Below, piece by piece: positions 61,216 through 64,000 of a stretch of 64,000 nt of DNA. Position 1 is the first letter of the stretch. Each line of letters begins with the position of its first letter. The stretch comes from Cymodocea nodosa. Lineage: Eukaryota > Streptophyta > Magnoliopsida > Alismatales > Cymodoceaceae. A model generated the notes under the pieces. It saw nothing but the letters and a program-made list of their open reading frames with translations. It had not been told where the DNA came from and did no database searches. The position numbers and the translations under genes were made by a program. The stretch covers positions 4,662,501-4,726,500 of the forward strand of contig JAZBRI010000003.1 in assembly GCA_036874045.1 (NCBI GenBank). Reading direction: 5' to 3'.

Positions 61216-61639
61216 ACATAGGGGTAGGCCAAGTGCCTACTTAAATACTCATCTTTCAGTTTTTCATGGATACATTACATATATTTATAAATATTTAATG
61301 ATAATTATATATGCTTTTAGCCATATGTAGCATCAAAGTACAAGTACAAAGTACAATGATACTAATGTGCAATTTTCAATTATATATATGTTACATATTT
61401 CAATAATTATGCATATTTTAGTAGTATTCCATCAAAAAATGTTGAATCCTGTTAAAACCTTTGTGTTTTTATAATGTAAAAATTCGTGTAAGGAAACACT
61501 TTGTATTTTACAAGGCAGTTATAGTTCAACAGGATAACAGATAAATAAATACAGATAGCTCAATAAATGTTGCCAGATAAAAACAAGATTTTCAGACAGT
61601 TTAAATACAGTTCAAAGCTCAAATATCCGAAAGAAGAGG

Positions 61640-62300
61640 AATATCAAAAGGTTACCAAGCTAACTATCTATAAGATAGCTTAAGAGCAGAAAGGAAGAAT
61701 TTCGAAAAGTTAGAAAATTAACTATCCGAAACAAGAAGCTCTTTGGAAGGTTAGAAAAATAATTGTTTGAGTTTTTAAAATGCTGCAACAGCTAACTATC
61801 TGAAAATACAATAGAATTAAAAAGTTGAGATGGCTAACAATCTGAACAGTTAAGTTACATGTGAGAAACTTAAATACTCACATAATAGAAAGTCAGAAAC
61901 AGTGGAAGACAATTGTTTGAGTTTTCGAAAAGTTAACAGAGCTAACTATTCGAAAATAAAATAAAATCGAAAAGTTAAGAAGATTAACTATCCGAACTTT
62001 AAGTTACACATGAGAAACTTAAATACTTACGTGACAGAAAGTCAGAAACAATGGAAGACAGCTGTTTGAGTTTTCGGAAAATTAATAAGGCTAACTACTT
62101 GAAAATAAAATAGAATCAAAAAGTTAAGATGACTAACTATTTGAACTTTAAATTACACATGCAGAACTTAAAAACACACGTAACCAATAGTCGAAAACTT
62201 TAAAAAAAATCGAAAGGGTAAGATAGCTAACTATTTGAAAGTTAAGCCATTGCGAAAAATTAACAGTTATAATTATCCAAACTTAAAGACTCACGTGCTG
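61640..62300. repeat. tandem repeat, about 150-bp unit
   Basis: Four or so degenerate units. Clear anchors are 'agtcagaaacagtggaagac' at about 61892 and a near copy 150 bp later, each followed by 'ttgtttgagttttc', a 'gctaactatctgaaaata' phrase, 'gaatcaaaaagttaag' and 'acatgagaaacttaaatac'. The last unit decays toward 62300, where 'cacgtg' and 'tcacgtg' motifs cluster. Confidence 0.8.
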
Positions 62301-64000
62301 AATTTGAAGTCACGTGCAGAACTTAAAGATCACGTGAAAGGAATAACTTTTCAAGGTTTTTTAGAAAGTTACAGAACAATCATTTAAATTTTCGAAAGAT
62401 TACAACAACTAACTATCCGAAAATCAAAGAGAATCAGAAGGTTACACCAAGAACAATATACAGAACAGTAACTTACTATTTTTGGGATTGACAATGTAGT
62501 AAATACAACAGGATAAATGCCATTAGAAAAAATATGATTGTTATATGCCTTGGTGTAAGTATGATTAGTAAAGAAAGATAAAGACAACGATTATCATATA
62601 CTTTAAGAGCTATACCAAAATTCCACAACATACTTTCAACAAGTACTGAAGAAGAAGAAAAGCAAAAAGCATACTAAAGTACTAAAAGCTTACTGCGCAT
62701 AAACCCTGCAAGAAAGAAAGAAATTGTTGGTTTGTGAGCTTGCACTTGAAAGCTCATGATTGATTAAGAGCTTGCACCAAAAAGCTCAAAGGAAAGATTA
62801 GTTTAGAGTTTTTACCTAAAAGCTCATGTATTGGTTCTTACTTCTACCTGAAAACAAGTGTTGAAAGTGTAACTCACTTAATGAAGTCTAAATGAATTTT
62901 AAGGGTAGACTAACCAAGTTGGTGAACCACCTAAAATTTTTTGTCTTTTATTTTTATCTCTGCTATGCATATTCATTCATCTAGTTAATACCTATGCTTA
63001 CTGTTTAAATTAAATCAATTAGTTAAATTAAAGAAAGATCAAAATCAATCATAAATCACTATTCACTCTCTTTTGGTGAGTCATACGATCCTAACAAATC
63101 CAACCAAAGGGCATAAAGTTTGTTTTATTTTGCAACAAAAACACCTTAAAAAGTCCATCTCCAACATGGATGTTGGCTGGATCTATTGTTGAATCCAACC
63201 AAGATACACTAGCATCAAGGCATGAAACAATCGAAGGGCATTTTATACCTGGGAGCCTAGCCACTGCCTAATGCCTCAATAAACTTGTTAAAGACCCTTC
63301 ATACCATTTTAAGATGATGATCTCCTTCCAAAGGCTTAAATTCCTCACTCTACCCTTGCATAATCTCCAAATTCATATATCCAAAAATTCCTAAATTCCA
63401 CACCATCGTTCCCTTTGTCCCTACAGACCTTGGACCGAGAAGCCATTTGAAAGTCATTGCTATCATTATTTTTCCGATCTTTACATAATAATTTATTTTG
63501 AATCCTGAAGAGAAGCAAATGGTAGATTAGAGTACGTTTGCTGCCAAAGGAGAGAAATCTCCCAGTCCATCCAACTAGATGTGTTTCAAATCTATCGACG
63601 ATGGGGCACCGATCAACAGAAGAGGGTGGTCGTTAGGAAGGAATCCGATTAGGACACTTGTAGCTCATAAAAATTGTGGCTCTTCTGAGTTCCAATTGTA
63701 TTTCCTTCCAGCTGTTATAACAAGCCTTGTGTGACACATACAGCCAAGATTTCTATATTGATGCATATTACTACCCTGAAAAAAGAAACGGCAACGCAAA
63801 TTCTTCGATCAAGTTTTGAATGACTTCTAAAGTCAAATCGTTCCTGCTGATGGTCGGATTCTCTACTTCTTTAGACAAGGATAAGCAGCAATTACCTAGA
63901 CTCAGCCGAATCCTCCACGAAGATCACAATCACAATTCACAAACCCAAAAAAAGTTAAAGTTTTCGTCGTTCGAGTCAAAATATATCAAAAGATAGAAAC

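Larger units (their letters stand above)
57403..64000. other. upstream region or large 5' intron of the U-box gene, rich in transposon remnants
   Basis: No convincing host exon was found. It contains copia remnants (58160-59960), a hAT element (60405-61108), a single hAT-like terminus (61197-61211) and a 150-bp tandem repeat (61640-62300). A minus-strand GT in the context TCTAG|GTAATTG near 63895 could be the donor of a 5' UTR exon running in from beyond the window; this is speculative. Confidence 0.5.

Noticed and set aside
61640-62300. Regularly spaced repeats resembling a CRISPR array
   Set aside because: Units are adjacent degenerate 150-bp copies without spacers, in a plant nuclear context.
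63700-63790. Minus-strand stretch with YRNLGCMCHTRLV as the missing UND exon of the U-box gene
   Set aside because: Similarity to the UND motif is too weak, the frame ends in a stop, and there is no donor in phase.

Overview
This window is nuclear DNA of a flowering plant. The evidence is GT-AG introns (plus one probable AT-AC intron), plant-only gene families (UDP-glycosyltransferase with a PSPG box, R2R3-MYB, isoprenylated heavy-metal-binding protein, U-box/ARM ligase), AT-rich intergenic DNA, and remnants of hAT elements, LINEs and a Ty1/copia element. Several first exons are strongly GC-rich (LDL1, UGTs, fucosidase). That fits a monocot or early-diverging angiosperm, but I cannot name the species. 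No tRNA, rRNA or CRISPR was seen.

Layout, left to right. 1-740 (+): last three exons of an FAD-synthase-like gene with a molybdopterin-binding (MoCF) C-terminus. 2574-6500 (-): LDL1-type histone demethylase, two exons. 7706-9229 (-): intact UGT92-like glycosyltransferase, copy 1. 11622-15789 (-): GH29 alpha-L-fucosidase, three exons. 16080-17090 (-): internally deleted UGT pseudogene, copy 2. 20511-22034 (-): intact UGT, copy 3. 25084-26728 (-): RAX-like R2R3-MYB, three exons. 30256-35691 (-): five-exon conserved plant gene of unknown function. 37358-45540 (-): ZNF593/Bud20-like C2H2 zinc-finger gene, four exons. Its first intron looks like a U12-type AT-AC intron and its third is about 7.5 kb, filled with repeats (LINE fragments, a hAT element with target-site duplication). 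47208-49974 (+): HIPP metal-binding protein, five exons. 53654-57402 (-): U-box/ARM E3 ligase whose N-terminal exon(s) I could not find. 57.4-64 kb: transposon remnants (copia pieces around a central LTR, a second hAT element) and a 150-bp tandem repeat.

The genes do not form an obvious pathway. The only local family expansion is the UGT array: three copies on one strand interrupted by the fucosidase gene, with shared AT-rich 3' flanks showing segmental duplication. The most interesting item is the AT-AC intron, where the 5' splice site, branch site and restored protein agree with each other. Exon boundaries were set by hand from splice signals, reading-frame phase and remembered family sequence; no transcript data were available.
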